A DNA stretch of 40,763 bases from an uncultured Parabacteroides sp. (GCA_944326775.1 CALVFH010000009.1:1-40763); one strand, 5' to 3'; counted from the stretch's first letter, positions 1-8,476 are shown. The notes: a model not told the origin generated them from the letters alone. Numbers and translations: made by a program.

Positions 1-143
1 GTTACGGATGGAAAGTGCATATCCCCAAGTTCTCTTTTACGACAGACAACGCCGCAATGGTGGCTATCACAGGATACTACAAATTTCAGGACAAGGAGTT
101 TTGCCCCATGTCGGCAGCTCCATTTTCAAGAATACAAATCTGA
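1..143 (+). CDS. tsaD: tRNA threonylcarbamoyladenosine synthase TsaD, 3' end only
   Basis: This is the last 46 codons of a gene that enters from outside the window; the reading frame begins at base 3. The residues visible (Y-G-W-K-V-H-I-P, then [16 protein letters not shown]) match the C-terminal tail of Bacteroidales TsaD, where the N-A-A-M-x-A-x-x-G segment belongs to the conserved ASKHA-fold metal and nucleotide site region. TsaD transfers the threonylcarbamoyl group to A37 of ANN-decoding tRNAs, working with TsaB, TsaE and TsaC in the cytoplasm. The stop TGA (141-143) shares one base with the ATG of the next gene, so the two are translationally coupled. Identification rests on a short tail but the motif is distinctive. 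Confidence 0.85.
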   Translation, partial: YGWKVHIPKFSFTTDNAAMVAITGYYKFQDKEFCPMSAAPFSRIQI

Positions 144-610
144 TGAATACGGAAGAAAAGTTAGGAGCGATGCTCCGCGAACGTGGCTGGACTCTGGGGA
201 CAGCCGAAAGTTGTACGGGCGGGCGTATTGCCAGCCGGATTACATCGGTTGCAGGAAGCTCAGACTATTTTGTCGGCGGGATTGTTTCTTACAGCAATGC
301 CGTGAAGCATAATTTGCTGGGTGTTCTGCTCTCCGATCTGGAACACGAGGGTGCTGTCAGCCAGCCTGTAGTTGAAGAAATGGCAATCGGTGCGCGCCGC
401 GTCCTGGGATGCCATTGCACGGTGGCAACCTCCGGTATCGCCGGGCCGGGAGGCGGAACCGCTGAAAAACCGGTTGGCACCGTCTGGATTGCAGCGGCAT
501 GCGGCGACCGTTTGGTTTCGCGTTGTTTTCATTTCCCGTTCGACCGCGTCGGGAACGTGGAAGCCGCCAGCGAAGAGGCCATGAAAATGTTGATGGAAAT
601 GCTGCCTTGA
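143..610 (+). CDS. cinA: CinA C-terminal-domain amidohydrolase (PncC type)
   Basis: A 155-residue protein consisting only of the CinA C-terminal domain, the nicotinamide-mononucleotide deamidase (PncC) fold that recycles NMN in the pyridine nucleotide cycle. Visible family marks are the [10 protein letters not shown] block near residue 25, V-S-Y-S-N-A-V-K near residue 53, and the [11 protein letters not shown] block near residue 100 followed by K-P-V-G-T-V-W. An in-frame reading extends upstream to base 8, but that stretch is the tsaD tail in another frame; the ATG at 143, overlapping the tsaD stop, is the start. The N-terminal MoCF-like domain of full-length CinA is absent, which is common for stand-alone PncC proteins. 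Enzymatic assignment is from family knowledge. Confidence 0.88.
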   Translation: MNTEEKLGAMLRERGWTLGTAESCTGGRIASRITSVAGSSDYFVGGIVSYSNAVKHNLLGVLLSDLEHEGAVSQPVVEEMAIGARRVLGCHCTVATSGIAGPGGGTAEKPVGTVWIAAACGDRLVSRCFHFPFDRVGNVEAASEEAMKMLMEMLP

Positions 611-688
611 GAAACAACGCTTTTCGCGATGACGGGTCGTTTTTTCGTTTTCAAGCGTAAGTTCTTCAAACCATTTCCATCTGTTTCC

Positions 689-696
689 TACTTTTG
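689..696 (+). promoter_or_regulatory. -7 promoter element for the DUF362 gene
   Basis: TACTTTTG fits the Bacteroidetes -7 consensus TAnnTTTG and lies 29 bases before the ATG at 726. No convincing TTTG -33 box is seen about 20 bases upstream. Confidence 0.5.
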
Positions 697-725
697 AAAA
701 CTATTATTCATAGGAAAATCTGAAT

Positions 726-1742
726 ATGAAACAGAAAATGACAAGAAGGGCATGGATGAAGTCTTCTTTTGCAGCGTTGGCTTCGTTGGCTGCCGTTAAA
801 AGTATTCCCGGATATGCGGAGGAAATGATTTCCCGTCCCGAAGGAATGAAAGTTGCTGCAAAGTCGAAAGTGTATATGACGAAGGAGATTTCGCCGGCCA
901 GCCTCGTGAAAATTTACGAAGCATTAGGTCGCCCGGCCACGGGGAAAGTCGCGGTAAAGATTAGTACGGGTGAACCGGGCGGGCATAACTTCCTTCAGCC
1001 TGAACTGATCAAAGATTTGGTGCAGAAAGTGAACGGAACCATCGTCGAATGCAACACGGCGTACCAAGGGAAGCGTTCGACAACGGCAGACCATTTGCAG
1101 ACGGTGAAAGATCACGGATTTACGGCGATTGCGCCTGTTGACATCATGGATGCAGAGGGTGAAATCAAACTTCCGGTAAAAGACAAGAAGCATCTACAGT
1201 ACAACCTTGTCGGAAAGAACCTTGAGAAGTATGATTTTATGATTAACCTTGCACATTTCAAAGGTCACGCGATGGGAGGATTCGGCGGCGTCTTGAAAAA
1301 CCAATCCATCGGAGTGGCTTCAGCCAACGGCAAAACCTATATCCACACTGCGGGCAAAACGGAGCGCCCGTCCGAGTTGTGGGACAATCTCCCCGAGCAG
1401 GATGCCTTTTTAGAGAGTATGGCGGCTTCCGCACAGGCGGTTGCTGACCATTTCGGCGACAAAATCCTTTATATAAACGTCATGAACAATATGTCCATCG
1501 ATTGTGATTGCGACTCGAATCCGCATGCCCCGGAACTGAAGGATATCGGTATTCTGGCTTCGATTGACCCGGTTGCACTCGACGAAGCTTCACTCAACCT
1601 GGTGTATGCCGTGAAAGCCGAGCCGGGAAACAACAACAAGCCGCTGGTTGACCGAATTGAGAAGTTGCACGGCCGTCATACAGTTGATTATGCCGAACAA
1701 ATCGGTTTGGGCACTAAAAATTATGAGCTGGTAGAGATTTAA
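726..1742 (+). CDS. DUF362 domain protein with Tat-type signal
   Basis: A 338-residue exported protein. The N-terminus has a twin-arginine motif (T-R-R-A-W-M-K, residues 6-12) followed by a hydrophobic Ala-rich stretch ending near an A-x-A-like site around residue 30, which suggests export of a folded protein, often one with a metal centre. The body matches DUF362: I-S-T-G-E-P-G-G-H-N, a N-L-A-H-F-K-G-H segment, and near residue 260 D-C-D-C-D followed by D-I-G-I-L-A-S-I-D-P-V-A. The close Cys pair suggests metal or Fe-S binding, but the appended ferredoxin domain found in some relatives is absent. The function of the family is not established. It has its own promoter and a strong terminator, so it is probably monocistronic. 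Confidence 0.8.
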   Translation: MKQKMTRRAWMKSSFAALASLAAVKSIPGYAEEMISRPEGMKVAAKSKVYMTKEISPASLVKIYEALGRPATGKVAVKISTGEPGGHNFLQPELIKDLVQKVNGTIVECNTAYQGKRSTTADHLQTVKDHGFTAIAPVDIMDAEGEIKLPVKDKKHLQYNLVGKNLEKYDFMINLAHFKGHAMGGFGGVLKNQSIGVASANGKTYIHTAGKTERPSELWDNLPEQDAFLESMAASAQAVADHFGDKILYINVMNNMSIDCDCDSNPHAPELKDIGILASIDPVALDEASLNLVYAVKAEPGNNNKPLVDRIEKLHGRHTVDYAEQIGLGTKNYELVEI

Positions 1743-1769
1743 ATTTCAAATTCAAACATTTACCTCGGA

Positions 1770-1807
1770 GGGAGGACAGCCTTTTTATCAGGTTGTTCTC
1801 CCTTTTT
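1770..1807 (+). terminator. Intrinsic terminator after DUF362 gene
   Basis: A 12-bp stem (1770-1781 with 1791-1802, two G-U pairs) with a 9-base loop is followed by a run of five T. It lies 28 bases after the stop of the DUF362 gene. Confidence 0.85.
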
Positions 1808-1919
1808 ATTTTCTTGCTTCTGAATTTCTCCTGCTCAACTTCTTTTTCGTAAAATATCTCTTAACATTATCGAACACTACTTTTGAATCTAAATTTATAT
1901 CTCGATATCATCAAGTGAT

Positions 1920-2319
1920 TTTTTCAACTTGAAAACAATTCAATGTAAAGTTACATTGGATACTTTTCAATCTGAAAATAGCAAATGTAATCTTACATTG
2001 AGTACTTTTCAATTTGAAAGTAGTCAATGTAACCCTACATTTAGTACTTTTCAGTCTGAAAATAGCCAATGTAATCCTACATTGGGTACTTTTCAATCTG
2101 AAGATGGCAAATGTAAACCTACATTGAATACTTTTCAGTCTGAAAATAGCCAATGTAATCTTACATTTGGTACTTTTCAGTCTGAAAGTAGCCAATGTAA
2201 TCCTACATTGAGTACTTTTCAATCTGAAAGTAGTCAATGTAACTCTACATTGAGTACTTTTTAGTTTGAAGATGGTCAATGTAATCCTACATTGAGTATT
2301 TTTGCATCTGAAAGTAGCC
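1920..2319. repeat. 42-bp tandem array of dyads, about 9.5 units
   Basis: Nine units begin at 1941, 1983, 2025, 2067, 2109, 2151, 2193, 2235 and 2277, exactly 42 bp apart with no indels; a half unit precedes them at about 1920-1940. Each unit holds two dyads: CAATGTA-4 nt-TACATTG, and TTTTCA-3 nt-TGAAAA with some substitutions. Their centres are about 21 bp apart. Because 42 is a multiple of three, both strands stay open for more than 330 bases (1929-2264 + and 1911-2279 -) with a 14-residue peptide repeat, but both frames start only at TTG, and the two peptides resemble each other simply because the unit is nearly its own reverse complement. I read it as non-coding. It sits between converging genes. 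Confidence 0.9.
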
Positions 2320-2414
2320 TTCGATATAGTCAGCAGCTATTTCCTACTCTCAATGTATCATTTTATTAAATTTAATACAATCCGTTCATGCGTGAATCGG
2401 TATGGATAGGGGAG

Positions 2415-2455
2415 AAATAAAAAAGCTGCCCCGCTTTGGATGCGAGACAGCTTTT
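2415..2455 (-). terminator. Intrinsic terminator after DUF3857 operon
   Basis: Read on the minus strand, a 14-bp stem (2455-2442 with 2434-2421, two G-U pairs) has a 7-base loop and leads into a T-rich run (2426-2415). It lies about 20 bases after the stop at 2476. Confidence 0.85.
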
Positions 2456-2475
2456 GAAATTTGTTTTCGGAGAGA

Positions 2476-4212
2476 TTATTTCACCAGCAGTTGGGTGTGG
2501 TTCATATCGCCCCAAGCTTGCATCAATTTTACATAATCCGGATATTCTTTCGGGGTGAATTGAGATTTCGACAGTTTCAGGCTGCGCTTCACCGTCGCAC
2601 CGTCGCTTTCGGGCTGGACAGAAATCTCCACGCTGCCTGCGCTGTTGCTGATTTTCAAGTCGGTTGCCGGAGTGCAGAGCGTTTTTCCTCCCAGATGGAT
2701 GCGGTAGCTATAAGTCTCGTCGTTTGCAGCAAAAAGGCTCAGCAAAATATCCCGCTCACTGCCGGAAGCCCAGTTTTCATGGGTCGCGCTAAACGGATAG
2801 TCGGGCAGGGGCAACAGCAGATAGTCGCCGGCTTTCGACGCCTTCAATTCATGCGTATAATTAAATGTAGCCGAAGTTTCGGAAGCGGAAGTTTTCGCCT
2901 CTTTGTCGCCAGCCGTGATTTTCCGTGTGGTGTTGCCATTGACATCTAAAAAACAGTTGGCTACGGTCGATTTGGCACGGACGGTCATTGTCTCGCCCTC
3001 GAGCGTGATATCGGCGTTATAGGCAATTCGGTTGGACTGAACTTCTGGTTCTGCCAGTTCTCCATTTGCAAGGTTTAATGCCGGACAATATTGGCGAAGT
3101 GCCATCGCACGGCGTGTCGCGGTTTCCGTAGGTGCCAGGATAATGTTTGTCCCATTATTTTCGGTAGTAAGGAACAAGAACGTATGGTTCAGCCCCATCC
3201 CTTTGGCATCTTCGCGGGTGAAAGCCGCATAAATATCCGACTTGAAGCCAGATGCTTTCAGCAAACCTTGGAAAATCGGCATCAGTTCCGCATCCGTGCC
3301 GTAAGCCGAGTTGATGACTTCTTCGAGCGGGCGAATACGGTAGCCGCAAGTGTTCAGATCGAGCGGAATGTGTGCGTAGCTGTTTTGGATATATCCGTAA
3401 ATAGCCTTCAGCTTCTCTGCATCGGTGGAAGCCTTTTCCGTAATGGTTTCGGCTAAGGTTTTCAGCAGCTGCATGCTTTTGCTCGAATCCATTTGCTTGG
3501 AGAGGGTCTGCGCCATGGCTTCGGTTGATGCATAGGTATTGGCGACAAACAGTGGCTCGTCAAAATGATAGGCATCGGCCAGACGCGACTTGGCGCCCAC
3601 ATTGCGCAATGTCCAGGTGTAAGTTTTCTGGCTGCCGGAAGTGCTCACCGTTTCTTTGCCATACAATTGATAGAAATGGGAGTGCAGTTCCACAGATTCG
3701 GGCAACTTTACGGAGAGCGTGTACTCTTTTACAGGCGATGTCTGCTTCAGCGGTTCGTAAATGTCGAGCGCAGGAAGGTAGCCAGCTTTGGTCGTAATGG
3801 TATAGTCGAGATAGATGGTCGCGCCGAGTTCCAGTCCCGTATGGACAACCACCATTTCTTTTAAACCGTTATACGCCGGAGCGTTGGCAGCCGCCGACGG
3901 CAGCACTTCCACGAATGCGTTGTCGGGCGTCTTCACGATGTTGCCGTTCTTCTGTTTCGTGTAGGAATCATTGATTTTCAACGTTTGATATGCTGGATTA
4001 TAGACGATGAAACTTTCCCCGTATGTGCTGTTCATCGCCGTGTGGGTAAAGAGCGTTAATTCCATGCTGTAATGGAACTCCTGGCTGCCGTCAGCATTGA
4101 GTGTCCAGCTTTTCGCCAGTTTTTGGTATTCAGCTTCCGATGCCGCAAAAGAAACCGCTGCCACCAGAAGAAAACAGAATACGAACAGGATTTTATTTGT
4201 CAGATATTTCAT
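2476..4212 (-). CDS. DUF3857-family protein with degenerate transglutaminase domain
   Basis: A 578-residue protein with a signal peptide (hydrophobic residues 8-23, A-A-S cleavage region). An N-terminal DUF3857-like beta domain (about 45-215) is followed by a transglutaminase-like core (about 245-365). In the core the expected G-x-C-K-D nucleophile segment reads Y-G-T-D-A-E-L (304-310), with no Cys; His343 is kept, but the expected D-P-T reads A-P-T (360-362). It therefore looks like a non-catalytic member. It follows the intact relative at 4220-6151 with only 7 bases between, so the two are surely co-transcribed and may act together. The substrate is unknown; periplasmic or outer-surface location is inferred from the signal peptide. 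Confidence 0.78.
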   Translation of the reverse strand: MKYLTNKILFVFCFLLVAAVSFAASEAEYQKLAKSWTLNADGSQEFHYSMELTLFTHTAMNSTYGESFIVYNPAYQTLKINDSYTKQKNGNIVKTPDNAFVEVLPSAAANAPAYNGLKEMVVVHTGLELGATIYLDYTITTKAGYLPALDIYEPLKQTSPVKEYTLSVKLPESVELHSHFYQLYGKETVSTSGSQKTYTWTLRNVGAKSRLADAYHFDEPLFVANTYASTEAMAQTLSKQMDSSKSMQLLKTLAETITEKASTDAEKLKAIYGYIQNSYAHIPLDLNTCGYRIRPLEEVINSAYGTDAELMPIFQGLLKASGFKSDIYAAFTREDAKGMGLNHTFLFLTTENNGTNIILAPTETATRRAMALRQYCPALNLANGELAEPEVQSNRIAYNADITLEGETMTVRAKSTVANCFLDVNGNTTRKITAGDKEAKTSASETSATFNYTHELKASKAGDYLLLPLPDYPFSATHENWASGSERDILLSLFAANDETYSYRIHLGGKTLCTPATDLKISNSAGSVEISVQPESDGATVKRSLKLSKSQFTPKEYPDYVKLMQAWGDMNHTQLLVK

Positions 4213-4219
4213 AATCGAA

Positions 4220-6151
4220 TCAATTGTGTTTTAAAATGATATAATCGCCGTAGGATTTGTGGGCATTCACCGCCGAACGGAAGCCCTGCCAGTCGCTGGC
4301 CTCATAGACACGCTTTTTGAGCGCTAATTTCTGGTGGAGTACCAGTTTCTCGTCGGAAACGGATAATGAACCTTCGAAATCAGCAGCATTACTGGTCATA
4401 ACGTCTGATTTCGAGCCGGAAGTAGCCGTATATCCTTTCGGAAGCTGGATAGTTTCGTCAAGCTCGACCAAGCGCGAGCATCCGTCCTTGAATCCGTATT
4501 GGCGGTTCTCCAAATCCGTGTCGATGCGAAGATACGACTTGACTTGATTGTAAAGATTATTCATCACCATTGGTTTGAAGAGCAATTCATGGTTTCCCTT
4601 CAATGCGTAGTTTGGAATTTCGTAGCGGAAAGTAATTTTAATCGGCGCAGCCTGGTAATCTTTCGGATTCTTGCCCCAATCCACGCCGAGCAGTTTGGCA
4701 TTGGGTGAAACAGCAAGCAGCTGACGTTCCATCGTACGCATCCATTCGGTTTGCCATCCCGTCGTGAAAATTCGGCGGATGTTGCTGTCAGACTGGCCTT
4801 CGGCAGTGATCGTGAACGAGCCGGTCAGCGTACCGTTGGCCGAGAGTTTGTTGTTGGCTTTAATCCGGACGTAATGATTCTCCGGAGCAGAGACGGGAGT
4901 CAGACACAGGTCGGAACCTTCCGGAACGCCTGGCAGGTAATTCTGTTGCTGCTCGGCACTACTCCAAAGTTCACGGCAGAAAGGTACCCACGTCGGGTCG
5001 AGAGGCATATAGGTCCCGTTGGAGAGTTTCACCACGGCCACACAATGGTTGAAATGGTCTGCGGGGATAGATTCCACACGGCTTCCAGCCATTGTCATCG
5101 CCGGATAGGCTTCGAAGCCCGCCATGCGGAGAAATGAAATCAGCGTGCCGGCAATGTCTTTGCACACGCCGCAACGGTCAGTGTAATTCATCTTCGTGTT
5201 GTGGAGCGTGTAGCCTTCGCCTTTGCCCATGGTGATGCCGGCGTAGCGGATGTTATCAGCGACCCAGTGGGTGAGTACTGCAATCTTTTCCATTTCCGTT
5301 TTCTTTCCGCGAATCAGTTCATCCACTTTGGCTTGAGCCTCGGGAAGCGGTGCGAAGCTTCCATAATCTTCGTTTACCTTGTTAAACCAAAGCGATTTGT
5401 CTTGCCAGCGCGGGGTGGAAGACATCATCAGTTTCGGAGCGGCGTCGAAAAGGTCAACCATGTTCGGCTCACGCTCGAAAGGAATCATGTCGTTCATGGA
5501 GAAGGTATAAGTCTTGCGCCCGTCTTCGTAACGCATGGACGAGGTACATTCGCCCTGGTAAAACTGGAATTGCATGTCTTTACTCATCGGAATGGAGACG
5601 CGATAGACCTTCCGCACGGTAGGATCAGCCGTCCAAAACGGTACGATGTCATAAAATTGTCCGCGCATAGGAGGAATAAAGCGCGAATCGTCTTCGCCGT
5701 CGGCAAGCAAGGCGTAGGTAAAGCCTTTTTTGGCAATTTCATATTCCACCACGTCTCCGGGATTCAGGCGACCCAGGTCGAGCATGATTTGTCGCGCTCC
5801 CCAATAGATGGCGCGTGCCGGAGCGGCGTAATCACAGGCTTGCGTCACGTCGATGTTTACCACATCGCCGCCGGCACGGTAAATCGTCGCATAACGGAAC
5901 TCGGCGAACGCGGTGAGCGGATCGTAATCGTATTTCACGACATGATTGGCGATGGCACCCTTTTCCGTCTGTACTTTGAATCTTTTGTGAATGGTAAATG
6001 TCCCCGAGCCCGTCTCAGCCACTTGCACAGCCGTGCTGTCGAGCAGCGTTACGCAGTCTGCTTCTGCGAAAGCCGGGAGTTCCCCTCTGGTTTGTCCGAA
6101 CACAGCGGCCGAAGCCAGGAGGGAAAGCAGAGTCATTGGTAAATGTTTCAT
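4220..6151 (-). CDS. DUF3857 and transglutaminase-like cysteine protease-fold protein
   Basis: A 643-residue exported protein: signal peptide (1-19, ending V-F-G-Q), DUF3857 beta-sandwich domain (about 45-230), transglutaminase-like core (about 275-395) and a C-terminal beta-rich domain. The full catalytic set is visible: Cys330 in C-G-V-C-K-D, His369 in D-H-F-N-H, Asp385 in L-D-P-T-W. Proteins of this fold act as peptidases, amidases or transglutaminases; which one cannot be told here. It lies 42 bases after the acyltransferase gene and 7 bases before its degenerate paralogue on the same strand. No internal promoter was obvious in the 42-base gap, so the three genes are likely one transcript. 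The start ATG gives a good signal peptide. Confidence 0.82.
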   Translation of the reverse strand: MKHLPMTLLSLLASAAVFGQTRGELPAFAEADCVTLLDSTAVQVAETGSGTFTIHKRFKVQTEKGAIANHVVKYDYDPLTAFAEFRYATIYRAGGDVVNIDVTQACDYAAPARAIYWGARQIMLDLGRLNPGDVVEYEIAKKGFTYALLADGEDDSRFIPPMRGQFYDIVPFWTADPTVRKVYRVSIPMSKDMQFQFYQGECTSSMRYEDGRKTYTFSMNDMIPFEREPNMVDLFDAAPKLMMSSTPRWQDKSLWFNKVNEDYGSFAPLPEAQAKVDELIRGKKTEMEKIAVLTHWVADNIRYAGITMGKGEGYTLHNTKMNYTDRCGVCKDIAGTLISFLRMAGFEAYPAMTMAGSRVESIPADHFNHCVAVVKLSNGTYMPLDPTWVPFCRELWSSAEQQQNYLPGVPEGSDLCLTPVSAPENHYVRIKANNKLSANGTLTGSFTITAEGQSDSNIRRIFTTGWQTEWMRTMERQLLAVSPNAKLLGVDWGKNPKDYQAAPIKITFRYEIPNYALKGNHELLFKPMVMNNLYNQVKSYLRIDTDLENRQYGFKDGCSRLVELDETIQLPKGYTATSGSKSDVMTSNAADFEGSLSVSDEKLVLHQKLALKKRVYEASDWQGFRSAVNAHKSYGDYIILKHN

Positions 6152-6193
6152 GTTGTTATAAATTTAAGAATGAAAATTTCATCAATATCTTTC

Positions 6194-7330
6194 TCAGCCC
6201 ATGATGTATTTGGCTTTCTTCCCGACCAACTTATAGACCGTCCAGGTGAATCCCCAGGAGATAAGGAATATCAGCACGGCCATGATAGGTACTTGCAACG
6301 GTATGGGAAGAGAAAATTGTCTGATGAGAATAAATATCGGACCAACGATAAAATAATGTACAATGTAAATGCCGAAACCGTATTTGGTGACACTGGCCAA
6401 CCGCCGAATGAGCCATTCGCTTCGTACATTGACTTTCTGCAAGAGCAAGAATACGGCAACCGTCATGAGAGCAACATTTGGACTACAGAATGTGAAGAAC
6501 AATTCCATCTCAGGCTCGGTTGCATTCGGATTGGAAGCTGCTGCACTGAATCCGCTATATGTTACAGCATAACCTAAGACAAAGAGTATCGCTGAAAGAA
6601 TGATTGTTTTTCTCCAGCTCCAATCGTTCCGTTGCTTTAGGTAGTGGCCTAACAGAAGATAGCCATTGAATCCGGCAAAATAGTAAAACAGGCCGAATTG
6701 ATTCCAAGTGGCTTCACCATAAAGATAATGGCTGATATAAGCAGATAAATAGGGGAGGAAGAGCGAGACAAACCAGATCAAAAGATAGGTTCGTTTGGTT
6801 GCCCGGCTTGCTTTCTCTATCCAGGCAGAGAAAAACGGCATATAAAGGTATAATCCGATGAGCAGGTAGATGTACCACATGTGATTTTCCTTGAAGCTGA
6901 AATTAAAGGGAATCATGGCCACGTCTTTCAGCGCATCTGTCAGCGATTGAGATTCTTTTCCTTGTACATAGCAGAAAAAATCTCCGATAATTTCCTTTGG
7001 CAATCCTAAAATACCTGTGAACCACGGAAACATATTATACAAAACAGACCAAATGAGGAATGGAAACAGTACGCGATAGATACGTTTTCTGTAAAAGGTT
7101 CCGAGCGACGGTTCACGGACGGGCAACAACAGCAAGCCGGTCATCATGACAAACAAGGGAACAGAAGGTCGGAGCAAGGAGCCGTAAACAGCTGCCCAGT
7201 GGCGATATTCAGGCTGCACGCCCAATGTCGGAGAAATATAGAACGGATCGATGCAATGCACGGCAATAACCATGATCATGGCTACCGTCCTGATTACGTC
7301 TAACCATACAAGATGTTGTTTTTCTGTCAT
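6194..7330 (-). CDS. Acyltransferase family 3 membrane protein
   Basis: A 378-residue integral membrane protein with roughly ten hydrophobic segments. The N-terminus has the acyltransferase-3 signature: L-D-V-I-R (residues 10-14) followed by a membrane segment ending with His25, which corresponds to the conserved His of OafA/WecH-type O-acetyltransferases. Family members move acetyl or other acyl groups onto extracytoplasmic sugars, such as O-antigen, exopolysaccharide or peptidoglycan. The acceptor here is unknown; no glycan cluster adjoins it. It is first of a three-gene minus-strand set with the DUF3857 proteins. The length and single domain, with no SGNH partner, are usual for the family. 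Confidence 0.82.
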   Translation of the reverse strand: MTEKQHLVWLDVIRTVAMIMVIAVHCIDPFYISPTLGVQPEYRHWAAVYGSLLRPSVPLFVMMTGLLLLPVREPSLGTFYRKRIYRVLFPFLIWSVLYNMFPWFTGILGLPKEIIGDFFCYVQGKESQSLTDALKDVAMIPFNFSFKENHMWYIYLLIGLYLYMPFFSAWIEKASRATKRTYLLIWFVSLFLPYLSAYISHYLYGEATWNQFGLFYYFAGFNGYLLLGHYLKQRNDWSWRKTIILSAILFVLGYAVTYSGFSAAASNPNATEPEMELFFTFCSPNVALMTVAVFLLLQKVNVRSEWLIRRLASVTKYGFGIYIVHYFIVGPIFILIRQFSLPIPLQVPIMAVLIFLISWGFTWTVYKLVGKKAKYIMG

Positions 7331-7463
7331 TTTGATAAAGTTATTAAGTTCTAATTTTTTGATGTCTGCCCATTTTTACCTTCTGAAAGCCATGTCGAAT
7401 GAGTCTATAGACATTTTCTTTCTTCAGAAAGCACTTTATTTCCTTTTTCTTGTTTCCGCACTG

Positions 7464-7471
7464 CAAATATA
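7464..7471 (-). promoter_or_regulatory. -7 promoter element for the acyltransferase operon
   Basis: On the minus strand the bases read TATATTTG, matching TAnnTTTG. It would give a leader of about 130 bases before the ATG at 7330. A TTG lies 24 bases upstream (7498-7496), slightly farther than the usual -33 spacing, so support is moderate. Confidence 0.4.
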
Positions 7472-7618
7472 CTTCCTTTCTTATAGAATAATGCACAAGA
7501 TGCAAGAAATTCCCTCTTCCTGCAATCCTTGAGGCGTGTTTCCCTGTCGGGGAGAACATTTGTTTTTTCCTTTGGAGCAAAAGCTGTGTCGAAACTGTGT
7601 TCTTCTTTTGAAAAGCGT

Positions 7619-7626
7619 TATCTTTG
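7619..7626 (+). promoter_or_regulatory. -7 promoter element for panB
   Basis: TATCTTTG fits TAnnTTTG exactly and lies 25 bases before the panB ATG at 7652. No clear -33 box is seen. Its position argues against the longer open frame that begins at 7529. Confidence 0.6.
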
Positions 7627-7651
7627 CCGCCGGATTATAAATTTAACGATT

Positions 7652-8476
7652 ATGTCTGTTGCAAAAAAAGACGATGAGATTAAAAAAATAACGACACACC
7701 GTTTGGTGAGTATGAAGCAATTGGGAGAGAAAATCTCGATGCTTACGGCATATGATTTTACCATGGCTACGCTGGTGGATCAGGCTGGGATGGATATTAT
7801 ATTGATTGGCGATTCCGCGTCAAATGTGATGGCTGGGCACGAGACTACTTTGTCGATTACGATGGAGCAAATGATTTATCACGCGGCTTCTGTCGTTCGT
7901 GCGGCTCGCCGTGCGCTGGTAGTTTGCGACATGCCGTTCGGCACGTACCAGGTGAATGCGACGGAGGGTGTAAAAAATGCAATCCGTATGGTGCAGGAAA
8001 GTGGTTGCGATGCGCTGAAGCTGGAAGGAGGCGTGGAAATTGTAGATACGGTCAAGCGGATTATCAATGCCGGCATTCCGGTGATGGGACATCTTGGACT
8101 GACTCCGCAAAGCATTCATAAGTTCGGTACGTATGCCGTCAGAGCGAAAGAAGATGCAGAAGCTGAAAAATTGGTTTCTGATGCTCATGCTTTGGAAGAA
8201 GCGGGATGTTTTGCTGTAGTTTTGGAGAAAATTCCGGCCGCATTGGCAGCACGGGTGACATCCGAATTGTCGATACCAACGATTGGCATCGGTGCCGGAG
8301 GTGCTACAGACGGACAGGTGCTCGTCGTGCAGGATATGCTGGGAATGAACCAGGGATTCAAGCCGAAGTTCCTTCGCCAGTATGCAAATTTGGCGGAAAC
8401 CATCACGTCGGCGGTACAATCCTATATCCACGATGTGAAAACCAATGATTTCCCAAATGAAAAAGAATCCTACTAA
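7652..8476 (+). CDS. panB: 3-methyl-2-oxobutanoate hydroxymethyltransferase
   Basis: A 274-residue cytoplasmic enzyme that adds a hydroxymethyl group from 5,10-methylene-tetrahydrofolate to alpha-ketoisovalerate, giving ketopantoate, the first committed step of pantothenate and CoA synthesis. Family marks: L-T-A-Y-D (31-35), metal-binding Asp54 in I-G-D-S, Asp93 in C-D-M-P-F-G, Glu125 in [15 protein letters not shown], and I-G-I-G-A-G-G near the C-terminus. The frame is open from 7529, but the promoter element at 7619-7626 and family length place the start at 7652. It is followed at 34 bases by the DUF218 gene. No panC or panD is nearby, so the pathway is dispersed. Confidence 0.95.
   Translation: MSVAKKDDEIKKITTHRLVSMKQLGEKISMLTAYDFTMATLVDQAGMDIILIGDSASNVMAGHETTLSITMEQMIYHAASVVRAARRALVVCDMPFGTYQVNATEGVKNAIRMVQESGCDALKLEGGVEIVDTVKRIINAGIPVMGHLGLTPQSIHKFGTYAVRAKEDAEAEKLVSDAHALEEAGCFAVVLEKIPAALAARVTSELSIPTIGIGAGGATDGQVLVVQDMLGMNQGFKPKFLRQYANLAETITSAVQSYIHDVKTNDFPNEKESY

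Noticed and set aside
1911-2279. Repeat proteins encoded on either strand of the 42-bp array (111 and 122 residues)
   Set aside because: Both frames begin only at TTG, have no good translation context, and look alike because the unit is almost its own reverse complement and its length is a multiple of three. The peptides are better explained as a by-product of the DNA repeat.
1920-2319. CRISPR array
   Set aside because: The 42-bp units are directly joined and diverge throughout; there are no unique spacers and no cas genes. The same applies to the 22-bp array at 38220-38313.
2461-2949. A 162-residue open frame on the plus strand
   Set aside because: It is antisense to the 3' part of the 578-residue DUF3857 protein and overlaps its terminator side; there is no promoter or family signal.
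5201-6142. A 313-residue open frame on the plus strand
   Set aside because: It lies wholly opposite the DUF3857/transglutaminase gene, whose catalytic triad and signal peptide are clear. The plus-strand peptide has no recognisable domain.
7344-7580. A 78-residue minus-strand open frame between the acyltransferase and panB
   Set aside because: It overlaps the acyltransferase promoter element and shows no membrane or domain pattern. The region is better read as a divergent promoter region.
7340-7650. Invertible (phase-variable) promoter
   Set aside because: No flanking inverted repeats of useful length were found here or at the other promoters, and no recombinase gene is in the window.
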